The position numbers and the translations under genes are program-made. Below are positions 16,802 to 25,371 of a DNA stretch of 64,000 nt, in pieces (within the stretch, counting starts at the first letter, position 1; every line of letters starts with the position of its first letter). Source of the DNA: Bin5 sp965116395 (lineage in GTDB: Bacteria; Chloroflexota; Anaerolineae; Caldilineales; Caldilineaceae); NCBI GenBank assembly GCA_965116395.1, contig OZ220684.1:2852001-2916000 (forward strand), given 5' to 3'. The notes beneath the pieces were generated by a model. That model ran no database searches, had not been told where the DNA came from, and was given only the letters and a program-made list of their open reading frames with translations.

Positions 16802-19800
16802 GAGTCGCGCTCCCTATAGCCGAATCAAGATCGTTTGATAGCTGACGCATACTATTGGCTAGGGCAAGAACCCGGACTCCTAGATCGTAGTCTGGTGTTT
16901 TCATTGCCCTCTCCTCGATCTGTTGAGTAGTTTCCGTCGCCAGGCCGAGCTGCTCCACCGCATCCACAACTTCTGCCATTCCATCAAAGGAGTCAGTTTC
17001 AAGAGAAGTCAAAATGCGGCCGGCAAACTCATCTAGTGCAGACTCAGAGACTCCGAATCTTTCTCGGGCTGAGTTTACGGAAGCCTCCAGATTTGACCGG
17101 AAGTCCTGCAGGTCACCCTCTGGATGAATGATTTCTGAATATGCTCTGGCGAACAGCAAGCCAGGATTGAAGGGCGAAGACGCCAGCAGCCTGGCAGAGT
17201 TACCGCGCAGCTCCCGAGCGTCTTCCACGCCTTCCAGCTTGGCCAGCTCTTGCTCCCAGCTCATATAGTCGAACTCAGAGGACTCAAGCAATTCCTCCAA
17301 GACCGGGCTGATATCCCCTCTGGTCAGATAGTCCAACACTCTGTCTCTTAGCTCGTCTCCTTCGGGTGCAGTGTCGCGAACGGCTACGTACATTTCGCGT
17401 AGAGAACGGCGCCTGGATTCCACAATAACGTCATAGATGAAGATGATGAGCTCCCTTGCGGCCCCGAAGACAGCTTCTCGAAGTTCCATACTGCTGGCTT
17501 GAGCCGCAAATGCATCGACTGAGGAGCGTTGCGAGCCTGGGTTAGTGCGATTGACAAAATCGACCAGCGCATCAGCTATCTCAGGAGACGAGATGCTGAC
17601 CAGGTTGACCACAAATTTCGACGATTCAACCAGGTAATCCTCGACGACTCCTAGAAGCATAAGTCTATAAATGGCGCGTTCTCGATTACTGGCCTCTTCA
17701 TTCGACCCCTTGGCCAACTCGATCCTTTTTCTGTTACCCAGATTTGGCAGGAACTCCTCGTCGTCCACCACTCGTTCTACTTCTGCCAATTCAACCTCTA
17801 CGCCCCTAAATGTGTTCAATAGGAAGAAGAGCTGCTGAGTAATCGAGTCGCTATCTCTCCACGTGATCGACGCGTGCTCACGTCTGATCTCCTCAAGACT
17901 GCCGTCCATAATAGTAAGCCTGTCACTCCGCCCACGGTCTAGCTCATTCCAGATGAGCAAGCAGAAGGCCTCTTTCTGATCTCTCCCCGCGCGGCCAATC
18001 TCTTGGTAATAGGCCTCAATGGAGCCTGGCATTCCATAATGGAGGACATATCGAATGTTTGCCTTGTCTATCCCCATCCCAAAGGCATTTGTGCTGACCA
18101 TCAATGGGACGTGATTGCTCTTGAAGCTCTCGGCGAATCCTCGCTTTATTAGTTCCCATTTGCCTGATCCGAAAATGGGCCTCTGGCGTTCCTTGGGTGA
18201 ACTGCCTGAATAAATCGCTGGCCGGAACCCAACAACTCCTGCTGCAGTTTTCTGAAGTTGGACGACTCCATATGATCCATTGACATGGGGACAAAAGATT
18301 AAGCCGGAATACGTTCGCTCATCCTGGGGTCTGAAGAATTCCGTCGGCTGGACTCCGAAGCGTGACGGCAACGCCCTGAGAGAACCGGTCAGAACTGCCC
18401 GGGAGTCGTCAGGGCTGCACTGGCGAGTGGCCATCACCAACTCTTTCCGGTCGAAACTCGAAGGTCTTACGATGGAGCGCTCAGATTCTGTCGAGATGCC
18501 CAACTGAGCTAAGACATCTTTTAGAACCGCTTTCGAAGCCGTGCCCGTCAACGCCAATAGAGGAGGAGATGAGTTGGAAACGTCCTTGCAGACGTCTCTG
18601 AGCACTCTTCCCAGTGTCAAATATGAAGAACGGAACTGGTGGCCCCACTCGGAAACACAGTGAGCTTCGTCAATCACGGCGAGATTGATCGAAGTGGCTT
18701 GCGTGAGCGCTCTGATAGACTCTCTGAAGCGTCTCTGCTGAAAGCGTTCCGGCGCCACGAAGACGAATAAAGCGTCGCCCGACTCTACCTGGTGCAGTAA
18801 TTCATCGAGTCGGCCCTGAAACACTTGGAAACTGGATAACCCTACGACTTTGTCTATGCCATGCTCTGCAAGGCCACGTTGTTGATCTTCAATCAGAGCG
18901 ATCAGCGGATCAACGATAATGGTTCTTCCTGGCTTGCATATACCGGCCATCTGATAAATGAGACTCTTGCCTCCACCCGTAGGTAGCAAGACAGTGCAAT
19001 CTCGGCCCTCCATTATCTCCAATAAAGCCTCAAGCTGACCCTCTCGAAAACTCTGTTTTGCAAATACCGCCTGAAGAACTTCCGTGAGCGCCGGACCGAT
19101 CTCCCGAGGATCAGTGGTTCTAAGGTCTGTCCGTACGCCGGGCTCGAACAAGTCATCCCCGACCAATACCGGTAATCGAGCGCTCCTTACAACTATCTCT
19201 GGAACATTCCCGGCAGGTCGTTCGAGCTTGTCGAATCCTGTGAGGAAGGGTTGCAGTCGGATGATGACGTCCGGATGTTCCTTTCTGGAGTGATAGGGCA
19301 TAGGTCGTTGGCTGGAAAGGATATCGAACTGTGTCCAACTTCCCTTGGTCTTTAGAAGGATTTCTTCCGGCATTATAGAGGGTCCCCATAAGCGATCCAC
19401 GGCCTCGAAAAGACGCACGTATGGCCAGAGGAGCGCAGGGGTTATTTCAGGATCGCCGTCTATTTCCACAACCCACCTTCGGCCATTTAGAAAGCCGGCG
19501 TCAACGCCATCCAGGAGGGCAACTACGAGTCGGTGAATCGACGGCGGCAAAACGGAAGCGTCCAACAACCTCGTGTCCGATTCCTTACGTGGATTGGTCC
19601 ACAAAGCCTTAATCCGTTCCAGATTCGGCCCATGGTTTTGGTCAATTTCTGATGTCGGAACCCTCACTACCTCATGTCCGACCTGGGTCAGAAGGTGATC
19701 TCTCTCGCTGTCAGGACTGGCGGAATCTTGATGCTGCTTTCCGTCAATCTCCACAACAAACGGAGTCCCAAAGGGTGCGTTGACCAGAAAGTCAACTCTT

Positions 19801-20537
19801 CGTCCTGAAGGGCCATAATCGCTGAAAGCGGCTGTCAGGGCATCGAAGGCGCCCTGAGGGACGAACCATCTGGAAGCGGTTGGACCGAGGTGCCTAGGAA
19901 CCCAATGGTCAACAAATCTAATTTCATGGTCGGAATCAAGCCGGATTTCCTCGTCGCGCGAAAACTTCGGGTCAAGCAGGCTAAGACCACTACCGGCCAT
20001 TTCGTGAAACACGTCCCGTTTCAGTCGCACACTGAGATCACCCGGCATCGACGAAGGGACGACGTATCCATCTAACCCTAACGAATCCAAGATTTCGCGC
20101 TCCGCGTCTGGATGGATTGGGGGATTACTCCCCCTTTGGATGAGTTTCCGGATCGCTCCAGTCACTCTCCGTACCGGCTCGGGCACGCCAAACGTCCCCT
20201 GTGTGCGCGCTATCCAACACTGGCGAAGTTCGTTCGAGATATCTTTGAGGGTGGGAGAACATCGCAGTCTTCCACCTGCCGTCGTGTATCTGCACTGCCA
20301 CCCTGAACGATCCAGAGTGGCGTCATTCCAAAGCACTCTGACTTGAGCAGGTGATTCCGCAGCGTCCTCGACTTGGGATTCCCGTGAGTCCGAACCGGCA
20401 TCGCGAGTGCCTCTACATTTGGGATACCTACGACATCCCCAGAAGGAGTTCCCATCCTTCCTGTTTTTGCGGAGGACCATCGGTCCCTCACACAAGGGAC
20501 ACATCGGCGTTGTTTCCGAATTATTTTTCCCAATCAT
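16791..20537 (-). CDS. Zinc-finger / PD-(D/E)xK-like nuclease / RecQ-family helicase (candidate defence protein)
   Basis: The 1248-residue protein has four visible parts. (1) A topoisomerase-type zinc finger, Cys13-x2-Cys16 and Cys35-x5-Cys41. (2) A DUF559/Vsr-like nuclease around residues 225-300, with Asp249 (RRVDFLV) and Glu263-x-Asp265-x3-His269 (VVEIDGKQH). (3) A RecQ-type SF2 helicase from about 490: Walker A LLPTGGGKS (Lys524), DEAH (623-626), TNAFGMGIDK (816-825), QEIGRAGRD (845-853). (4) A helical C-terminal third with no recognised domain. Stand-alone RecQ is about 600 residues, so this is a fusion. Helicase-nuclease fusions with an accessory coiled-coil protein and low GC against neighbours are typical of phage defence; that role is inferred. 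The start has GGAG about 10 nt upstream. Confidence 0.85.
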   Translation of the reverse strand: MIGKNNSETTPMCPLCEGPMVLRKNRKDGNSFWGCRRYPKCRGTRDAGSDSRESQVEDAAESPAQVRVLWNDATLDRSGWQCRYTTAGGRLRCSPTLKDISNELRQCWIARTQGTFGVPEPVRRVTGAIRKLIQRGSNPPIHPDAEREILDSLGLDGYVVPSSMPGDLSVRLKRDVFHEMAGSGLSLLDPKFSRDEEIRLDSDHEIRFVDHWVPRHLGPTASRWFVPQGAFDALTAAFSDYGPSGRRVDFLVNAPFGTPFVVEIDGKQHQDSASPDSERDHLLTQVGHEVVRVPTSEIDQNHGPNLERIKALWTNPRKESDTRLLDASVLPPSIHRLVVALLDGVDAGFLNGRRWVVEIDGDPEITPALLWPYVRLFEAVDRLWGPSIMPEEILLKTKGSWTQFDILSSQRPMPYHSRKEHPDVIIRLQPFLTGFDKLERPAGNVPEIVVRSARLPVLVGDDLFEPGVRTDLRTTDPREIGPALTEVLQAVFAKQSFREGQLEALLEIMEGRDCTVLLPTGGGKSLIYQMAGICKPGRTIIVDPLIALIEDQQRGLAEHGIDKVVGLSSFQVFQGRLDELLHQVESGDALFVFVAPERFQQRRFRESIRALTQATSINLAVIDEAHCVSEWGHQFRSSYLTLGRVLRDVCKDVSNSSPPLLALTGTASKAVLKDVLAQLGISTESERSIVRPSSFDRKELVMATRQCSPDDSRAVLTGSLRALPSRFGVQPTEFFRPQDERTYSGLIFCPHVNGSYGVVQLQKTAAGVVGFRPAIYSGSSPKERQRPIFGSGKWELIKRGFAESFKSNHVPLMVSTNAFGMGIDKANIRYVLHYGMPGSIEAYYQEIGRAGRDQKEAFCLLIWNELDRGRSDRLTIMDGSLEEIRREHASITWRDSDSITQQLFFLLNTFRGVEVELAEVERVVDDEEFLPNLGNRKRIELAKGSNEEASNRERAIYRLMLLGVVEDYLVESSKFVVNLVSISSPEIADALVDFVNRTNPGSQRSSVDAFAAQASSMELREAVFGAARELIIFIYDVIVESRRRSLREMYVAVRDTAPEGDELRDRVLDYLTRGDISPVLEELLESSEFDYMSWEQELAKLEGVEDARELRGNSARLLASSPFNPGLLFARAYSEIIHPEGDLQDFRSNLEASVNSARERFGVSESALDEFAGRILTSLETDSFDGMAEVVDAVEQLGLATETTQQIEERAMKTPDYDLGVRVLALANSMRQLSNDLDSAIGSATHGG

Positions 20538-20562
20538 TGTGACTCAACTCCAAGGCTCTGTC

Positions 20563-20581
20563 TGTACACAAGTGGTGTACA
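20563..20581. promoter_or_regulatory. Perfect 19-bp inverted repeat upstream of the helicase operon
   Basis: TGTACAC-AAGTG/A-GTGTACA: two perfect 7-bp arms with a 5-nt spacer, lying 26-44 bp upstream of the helicase ATG on the minus strand. The position and symmetry fit a dimeric repressor operator covering the promoter or leader. No regulator gene is adjacent. The regulator is unknown. Confidence 0.45.
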
Positions 20582-21218
20582 GCCCATGGCCCGCTGTATA
20601 ATTGGTGATGTGAAAGGAATTCATGCCCGCGCTTGAGATCGCTACCGGGCCCCGCCACACGGGGACGTCGCCCCGGTTAAGCTAACTCTTCAATGACGGT
20701 CTGACCGGATTGAACGCAACCGACCGCACTCCGCCAAGCCGCCCGCGTCCTGGGAAACTCCATACTTCACTCCCGCGGTCACTCGCCTCGCGCTTTTCAA
20801 TGCCCTTCCTGCAGTTACCTACTCCGGCATCCAACAATGTTCTGTGGGGGGTTTCGCCAACTGCCTCGCCCTCATGCAATTCCAAGGTGGTTGGAACGCA
20901 GGCCTACACACCGATTCTCCAAATTTCCTCTCTTATTTCACGTCCCAGAAGGCCCCCGGACTTTTCTTCTGGGAACTTACGCAAATTCTGTACAAGGGCA
21001 TAATAGCACATTCGGCCTCAGTTTCAGCCTCAGAGGCAACTCCGACAGCCCCACAACACACACAATCATAATTGGAAGCCTTACCAAAAAAGTGCTAGAA
21101 TTGGGCCAATACCATCAATTCGTACTAAAGATCCCCCTCCCAAATATTTCATACTTTAGAACCGTCTAAATACCCTTACAAGGCTGTCGTTCTCATCTCA
21201 CCGAAAGGCATCGCACGT
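20582..21218 (+). other. Gene-free region with a candidate promoter for the zinc-uptake locus
   Basis: No credible gene is visible; the open frames here are short and of unnatural composition. At 20645-20682 there is a GC-rich imperfect hairpin (ACCGGGC...GCCCCGGT). A promoter candidate reads TTGGAA (21072-21077), 18-nt spacer, TAGAAT (21096-21101), about 120 bp before the first binding-protein gene. The lower GC continues from the helicase island, so its right edge may lie here. Confidence 0.4.
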
Positions 21219-22214
21219 ATGCGTATCTCACCCAGGAATCTCCTCCTCCTGGCCCTTATCAGCCTCCTGTGCGCCTGCGGAGCAGACAGGTCGGAATCGC
21301 AAGAGGAACGTCTGCAGGTGGTCGCCACCGTCTCCCCCGTCACCAACATCGTCTACAACATCACCGGCGACCTTGTCGACCTGAGCGGCCTCGTGCCGGC
21401 CGGCACCGACTCACATACCTTCGAGCTCGCGCCCTCCGATGCCGTAACTCTGTCCAAAGCCGATATCATCTTCATCAACGGGCTGCACCTGGAAGAGTCC
21501 ACAATAAGTATGGCCGAGGCCAACTTGAAGGAAGGCGGGGAAATCGTCCTGCTGGGTGAAATGGTGATCGACCCTGAAGACTACGTCTACGACTTCTCCT
21601 TCCCCGAAGAAGCAGGTAGCCCCAATCCCCATCTGTGGACCGACCCATTCTTCGCCCTCAAGTATGCCGAAATCGTACGCGACAAACTGACCGCTCTCGA
21701 CCCCGACAACAGCGACGCCTACCAGGCCAACTATGACGAGTTCGCCGCCCGCATCGAGGCTTTGGACGCCGCTATCCAGGCGACCACCGCCAGCATCCCT
21801 GAGTCAAATCGCAAACTGCTGACCTACCACGACTCCTTTGCCTACTTCGCGCCCCGCTACGGTTACACAGTCCTGGGAGCCATTCAGCCCTCCGACTTCT
21901 CCGAACCATCCGCCCAGGAAGTTGCTGCGCTGATAGACCAGCTGCGTGAGGGCAAAATTACCGCAATCTTTGGCTCGGAGGTTTTCCCCTCCCGAGTCGT
22001 TGATCAGATAGGCCGCGAGGCCGACGTCCAATATGTCAGTACCTTAAGCGACGACGATCTGCCCGGAAACCCCGGCGATCCCGAACATTCCTACATCAGT
22101 ATGATGGTGGAAAATCTGAAGACCATGGCGGACGCGCTTGGCGGCGACCCCACCCTGATGGATGGTGTGGAGACGGCCAACGTGCCCGGCCCGGATACAT
22201 CCGTTCGGCAGTAA
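21219..22214 (+). CDS. Zinc-type ABC transporter substrate-binding lipoprotein, copy 1
   Basis: The 331-residue cluster-9 (ZnuA/TroA) binding protein has a lipoprotein signal with lipobox LCAC. Three metal-binding His positions are recognisable: SHTFEL after PAGTD, NPHLWTDP, and TYHDSFAYF. The fourth-ligand position often occupied by Glu (IFxE) reads IFGSE, so a three-His site is most likely, which favours zinc over manganese. The His-rich loop of classic ZnuA is absent. It should capture metal outside the membrane and pass it to the permease encoded at 26232. It is followed after 97 nt by a second binding protein. Confidence 0.87.
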   Translation: MRISPRNLLLLALISLLCACGADRSESQEERLQVVATVSPVTNIVYNITGDLVDLSGLVPAGTDSHTFELAPSDAVTLSKADIIFINGLHLEESTISMAEANLKEGGEIVLLGEMVIDPEDYVYDFSFPEEAGSPNPHLWTDPFFALKYAEIVRDKLTALDPDNSDAYQANYDEFAARIEALDAAIQATTASIPESNRKLLTYHDSFAYFAPRYGYTVLGAIQPSDFSEPSAQEVAALIDQLREGKITAIFGSEVFPSRVVDQIGREADVQYVSTLSDDDLPGNPGDPEHSYISMMVENLKTMADALGGDPTLMDGVETANVPGPDTSVRQ

Positions 22215-22311
22215 CCGCAGCGTTGCCCAGCAACCGTGAAGATAATAAAGACCAGCGAATTCTTAGCGACGACTGATTTAAGGCACCAATTTAGCAAAAG
22301 GAGAACTGCTC

Positions 22312-23292
22312 GTGCGAAACACATCCCGCATTCTGATTTCGCTCCTGGCCCTGTTGCTCCTCTTGGTCGCCTGTGTCCCCATTACACCTCCCGAGACGGC
22401 CAGCGCCGAACCCGAGCAGCCGCGTCTGAACGTCTTCACCATGGGAAACGTCATAGCCAACCATATCTATAACATCGCCGGCGATAATATCACCATCAAT
22501 CGCCTCGTTTCCCAAGGGACCGACCCGCATCACTTAGAACCAACGCCAGGCGATATCACCAAATTGGCCGAGGCCGACATCGTTTTCATTCGCGGCGCAA
22601 CCCAACCGCAGGTGGTCCGCGCACGCATCGGCGCCGTCGTCGGCGACGTCAACAAGGTCGTCCTGTTGGCCGCGTCGATTGACCCCGCCGAGTACATCCT
22701 CGACGATCACTTCGCTATCGACCTGCACTTGGGCGGCGACCCAGGCTTTGTGCTCGCATTCGCTGAAGTGATCCGCGACACAATGGTGGAACGGGATCCG
22801 GACAACGCCGCCGACTATCAAGCCAACTACGACAATTACACCGCCCGCATCCAAGAGCTAGACGCCGCGATTCACGCCGTTACCGCCAGCATACCCGAGG
22901 AAAACCGCCAGCTGCTCAGCTATCACAACTCGTTCGGCTATTTCGCCCGTCGCTATGGCTACACTATCCTCGGCTCGATTCAGCCGCACGATTTCTCCGA
23001 ACCATCCGCACACGATGTCGCCGAGATTATTGACCTGTTGAGGGAAAAAGAGCTGCCCGCCATCTTTGGCTCCTCCTTTACCCCTTCATCGGTTATGGAT
23101 CAGATCAGCCGCGAGTCAGGCGTCCCTATCGTCATGCTGAATGACGACGACCTGCCGGGTGTACCTGGTGACCTTGAGCACTCCTACATCAATATGAGAG
23201 TGCAAAACATGACGCTCATTTCCGAAGCGCTTGGCGGTGACCCCTCCTTGCTGGAAGGCATCGAGACCCGCAATGTGCCCGACATGCAGTAG
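22312..23292 (+). CDS. Zinc-type ABC transporter substrate-binding lipoprotein, divergent copy 2
   Basis: The 326-residue paralogue starts at GTG (22312) with AAGGAG about 9 nt upstream and has lipobox LVAC. Conserved His positions remain (TDPHHLEP, DLHLGGDP, SYHNSFGYF), but the second motif has lost the usual NPHLW context and there is no His-rich loop. The central part is shorter. It probably binds the same or a related metal with different affinity. A terminator-like hairpin (23351-23389) follows, separating it from the regulator gene. Confidence 0.83.
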   Translation: MRNTSRILISLLALLLLLVACVPITPPETASAEPEQPRLNVFTMGNVIANHIYNIAGDNITINRLVSQGTDPHHLEPTPGDITKLAEADIVFIRGATQPQVVRARIGAVVGDVNKVVLLAASIDPAEYILDDHFAIDLHLGGDPGFVLAFAEVIRDTMVERDPDNAADYQANYDNYTARIQELDAAIHAVTASIPEENRQLLSYHNSFGYFARRYGYTILGSIQPHDFSEPSAHDVAEIIDLLREKELPAIFGSSFTPSSVMDQISRESGVPIVMLNDDDLPGVPGDLEHSYINMRVQNMTLISEALGGDPSLLEGIETRNVPDMQ

Positions 23293-23350
23293 AACCGTTC
23301 AGATGTAGCCGCGCCTCCATGAGGACAGCTTGTAATGCTTTCGCGGCTTA

Positions 23351-23389
23351 TCAGTCTTGCCGGCAAAATCTCGCTGTCGGCAAGGCTGA
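23351..23389 (+). terminator. Terminator-like hairpin after binding protein 2
   Basis: TCAGTCTTGCCG (23351-23362) pairs with CGGCAAGGCTGA (23378-23389) over 12 positions with one G-U, with a 15-nt loop. The run of T after it is weak (CTTTGACG), so termination may be factor-assisted. It sits 58 nt after the stop of the second binding protein and before the promoter of the Fur-family gene. Confidence 0.5.
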
Positions 23390-23425
23390 CTTTGACGCGA
23401 CACTGCTGATGTAGGAAAATAAGAG

Positions 23426-23478
23426 TTGACACCTCCCTCAGCTTGCGTTAGCATATTACCTGTTGCGAATTTTCGCAA
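23426..23478 (+). promoter_or_regulatory. Promoter and operator of the Fur-family regulator
   Basis: A -35 box TTGACA (23426-23431), 17-nt spacer and -10 box TAGCAT (23449-23454) precede a perfect 7-bp inverted repeat TTGCGAA-TT-TTCGCAA (23463-23478) overlapping the expected transcription start. Placement fits autorepression by the Fur/Zur-type protein encoded at 23493. I did not find the same palindrome before the first binding-protein gene. Confidence 0.6.
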
Positions 23479-23492
23479 TAAACAAAAATGTC

Positions 23493-23930
23493 ATGAGCCA
23501 CAATACAGCAGAGATCAATCGACAGTTGCGTAAGGCCGGCTTCCGGGTTACACCCCAACGTCAGCTTATCCTGGACGCCGTCTGTCAACTGGGTGAGCAT
23601 GTTACGCCCGAAGCAGTGTACGATCATGTACACCGCATCGCTCCTACTCTGAGCCGGGCCACTGTCTACCGAGTACTGCACTTTCTGACAGAACAGCGCG
23701 TTCTGGCGATGGTGTATATGGCCGACGGCCGGCTTGCCTACGAAATGTCCGGCCCAGAACCGCATCACCACCTCGTCTGCCGCTCCTGTGACGGCTTGCT
23801 CGAGCTGCCGCACAGCGTCTTGCGGTCCTTTCGCCGGGCAATGGAGTCCCAATACGACTTTGAGATCGACGTAAGTCATCTCTCATTCTTTGGGCAATGC
23901 ACCGACTGTCGTGACTCTGCCGGTGCCTGA
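23493..23930 (+). CDS. Fur-family metalloregulator (probably Zur-like)
   Basis: The 145-residue protein has the Fur winged helix (GFRVTPQRQLILDAV; LSRATVYRVLHFL), the HHHLVCRSC metal motif (His91-93, Cys96, Cys99) and a second pair Cys136/Cys139 giving the structural Cys4 zinc site. Its place among three zinc-type binding proteins and their transporter points to zinc-responsive repression. The start MSHNTAEINR at 23493 is chosen; a TTG at 23463 would lie inside the operator palindrome. No strong ribosome site was seen, only AACAAAAATG-type sequence. Iron, manganese or peroxide sensing cannot be excluded from sequence alone. Confidence 0.85.
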   Translation: MSHNTAEINRQLRKAGFRVTPQRQLILDAVCQLGEHVTPEAVYDHVHRIAPTLSRATVYRVLHFLTEQRVLAMVYMADGRLAYEMSGPEPHHHLVCRSCDGLLELPHSVLRSFRRAMESQYDFEIDVSHLSFFGQCTDCRDSAGA

Positions 23931-23982
23931 CGCCGCTCTTGGCAGCAAACCGCGCCAATCTGACGAAAGGGTACCTGCAAAG

Positions 23983-25209
23983 ATGCATCACTCACTTCGA
24001 ACTCTGCTCTCACTTCTGACACTGCTGATCCTCCTCGCCGCCTGCGGCCCGGCCGCGCCTGGAACCACTGACGCCCCCGCCGAGGAAGAACGCCTACGCG
24101 TTGTAGTCTCAATCTTGCCGGTCGCAAATATTGTCTATAACATCGGCGGCGATCGGATCGACCTCGACGCCATCATGCCGCCAGGCGCCGACCCCCATAC
24201 CTTCGAGCCCAGGCCCTCCGATGCCGTGAAACTGTCGCAAGCCGATCTGATCTTTGTCAACGGCATGCACATGGATGAGTCAACTTTGAAGCTGGCCGAA
24301 GCCAATCTGAAGGATGGCGCTGTGATCATCGAGCTGGCTGCCGCAGTGGCCAATCCCGATGAACTTATCTATGGCACCGAACACCATCATGGCCCTGGCG
24401 AGGAAATGGGCCACGACGACGAGCACGGCCACGACGAAGAGGAAGGCCACGACGAAGACGATGACGAACATGGCCACGCCGAAGAAGAAGGCCACGACGA
24501 TGACGATGATGAGCATGGCACAGCCGAAGAGGAAGGCCACGACGAAGACGATGACGAACACGGTCACGCCGAAGAGGACGACCACGACGAAGACGATGAC
24601 GAACATGGCACAGCCGAAGAGGAAGATGGCGATCCCGACCCACACCTCTTCCTCGATCCGCACTTCGTCATCCGCTACGCCAAAGTCGTGTTTGTCAGCC
24701 TGGCAGAGCGCGATCCCGACAACAGAGACTTCTATGAGGCCAACTTTAACGAGTACACCGCCCGCCTCCATGCCCTCGATGAAGCCATCCAGGCCGCAAC
24801 CGCAACCATCCCTGAATCCAACCGCCGCCTGCTTACCTACCATGACTCGTTCGGCTACTTTGCCATCCGCTACGGCTACACCGTAATCGGCGCAATCCAG
24901 CCTAACGACACATCCCAGCCGTCCGCCCAAGAGGTGGCCGCGCTGATCGACCAGTTGCTCGACGAAGGAGTGCCGGCCATCTTTGGCTCAATCCTCTTCC
25001 CCGCAGACGTGATTGACCAGATCGCGTCCGAGACCGGCGTTACCGTTAGCACACTGCTGGACGACGGCCTGCCCGGCCAGCCCGATGACCCCGAGCACAC
25101 CTACATCGGCATGATGGTGGAAAACATGAAGACGCTGGCGAGTACCCTGGACGGCGACCCCTCCCTGATGGATGAAGTAGACGTCAGCAACGTGCCGGAC
25201 AGCGAGTAA
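23983..25209 (+). CDS. ZnuA-like binding lipoprotein with long His/Asp/Glu repeat loop, copy 3
   Basis: The 408-residue paralogue has lipobox LAAC and the three-His site (DPHTFEP, DPHLFLDP, YHDSFGYF). Between the first and second His lies a loop of about 85 residues (24380-24640) made of tandem 15-residue units such as GHDEDDDEHGHAEEE. Known: shorter His/Asp-rich loops in ZnuA help gather zinc. This one is unusually long and built from near-identical 45-bp units, so it may vary in length between strains. It is followed by a hairpin-rich spacer and then the ATPase and permease genes, and is probably the main partner of the transporter. Confidence 0.87.
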   Translation: MHHSLRTLLSLLTLLILLAACGPAAPGTTDAPAEEERLRVVVSILPVANIVYNIGGDRIDLDAIMPPGADPHTFEPRPSDAVKLSQADLIFVNGMHMDESTLKLAEANLKDGAVIIELAAAVANPDELIYGTEHHHGPGEEMGHDDEHGHDEEEGHDEDDDEHGHAEEEGHDDDDDEHGTAEEEGHDEDDDEHGHAEEDDHDEDDDEHGTAEEEDGDPDPHLFLDPHFVIRYAKVVFVSLAERDPDNRDFYEANFNEYTARLHALDEAIQAATATIPESNRRLLTYHDSFGYFAIRYGYTVIGAIQPNDTSQPSAQEVAALIDQLLDEGVPAIFGSILFPADVIDQIASETGVTVSTLLDDGLPGQPDDPEHTYIGMMVENMKTLASTLDGDPSLMDEVDVSNVPDSE

Positions 25210-25214
25210 GTAAT

Positions 25215-25348
25215 AAGGAGAGAGAGGAGCAATGAGCGAATCTCTCTCCTTTTCACTATCTCCTTCTCCAGTGATAGCGGCTGCGCTTGAACGGCGAGCA
25301 GGAGGTAAAGAGTAGTGAAGAGTGACGCGCTTCTCTCTCCTCTTCACT
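25215..25348 (+). terminator. Two intercistronic hairpins between binding protein 3 and the ATPase
   Basis: AAGGAGAGAGA (25215-25225) pairs perfectly with TCTCTCTCCTT (25241-25251), and AGTGAAGAG (25314-25322) with CTCTTCACT (25340-25348). They lie between the binding-protein gene and the ATPase gene of the same transporter. Such structures often reduce read-through or protect the upstream mRNA so the binding protein is made in excess. The peptide transporter locus has a similar purine/pyrimidine hairpin at 35721-35771. Confidence 0.5.
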
Positions 25349-25371
25349 CTCTCCTGATTAAGGAAGTGTAA

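Noticed and set aside
20710..21003. 97-codon plus-strand frame upstream of the zinc locus
   Set aside because: Ser/Pro-rich with no ribosome site, motif or domain; it lies in a region that looks non-coding.
24280..24930. Minus-strand Val/Phe-rich frame opposite the His-rich loop
   Set aside because: It is the complement of the GHDEDDDEH repeat, giving artificial hydrophobic runs; it is not a membrane protein.
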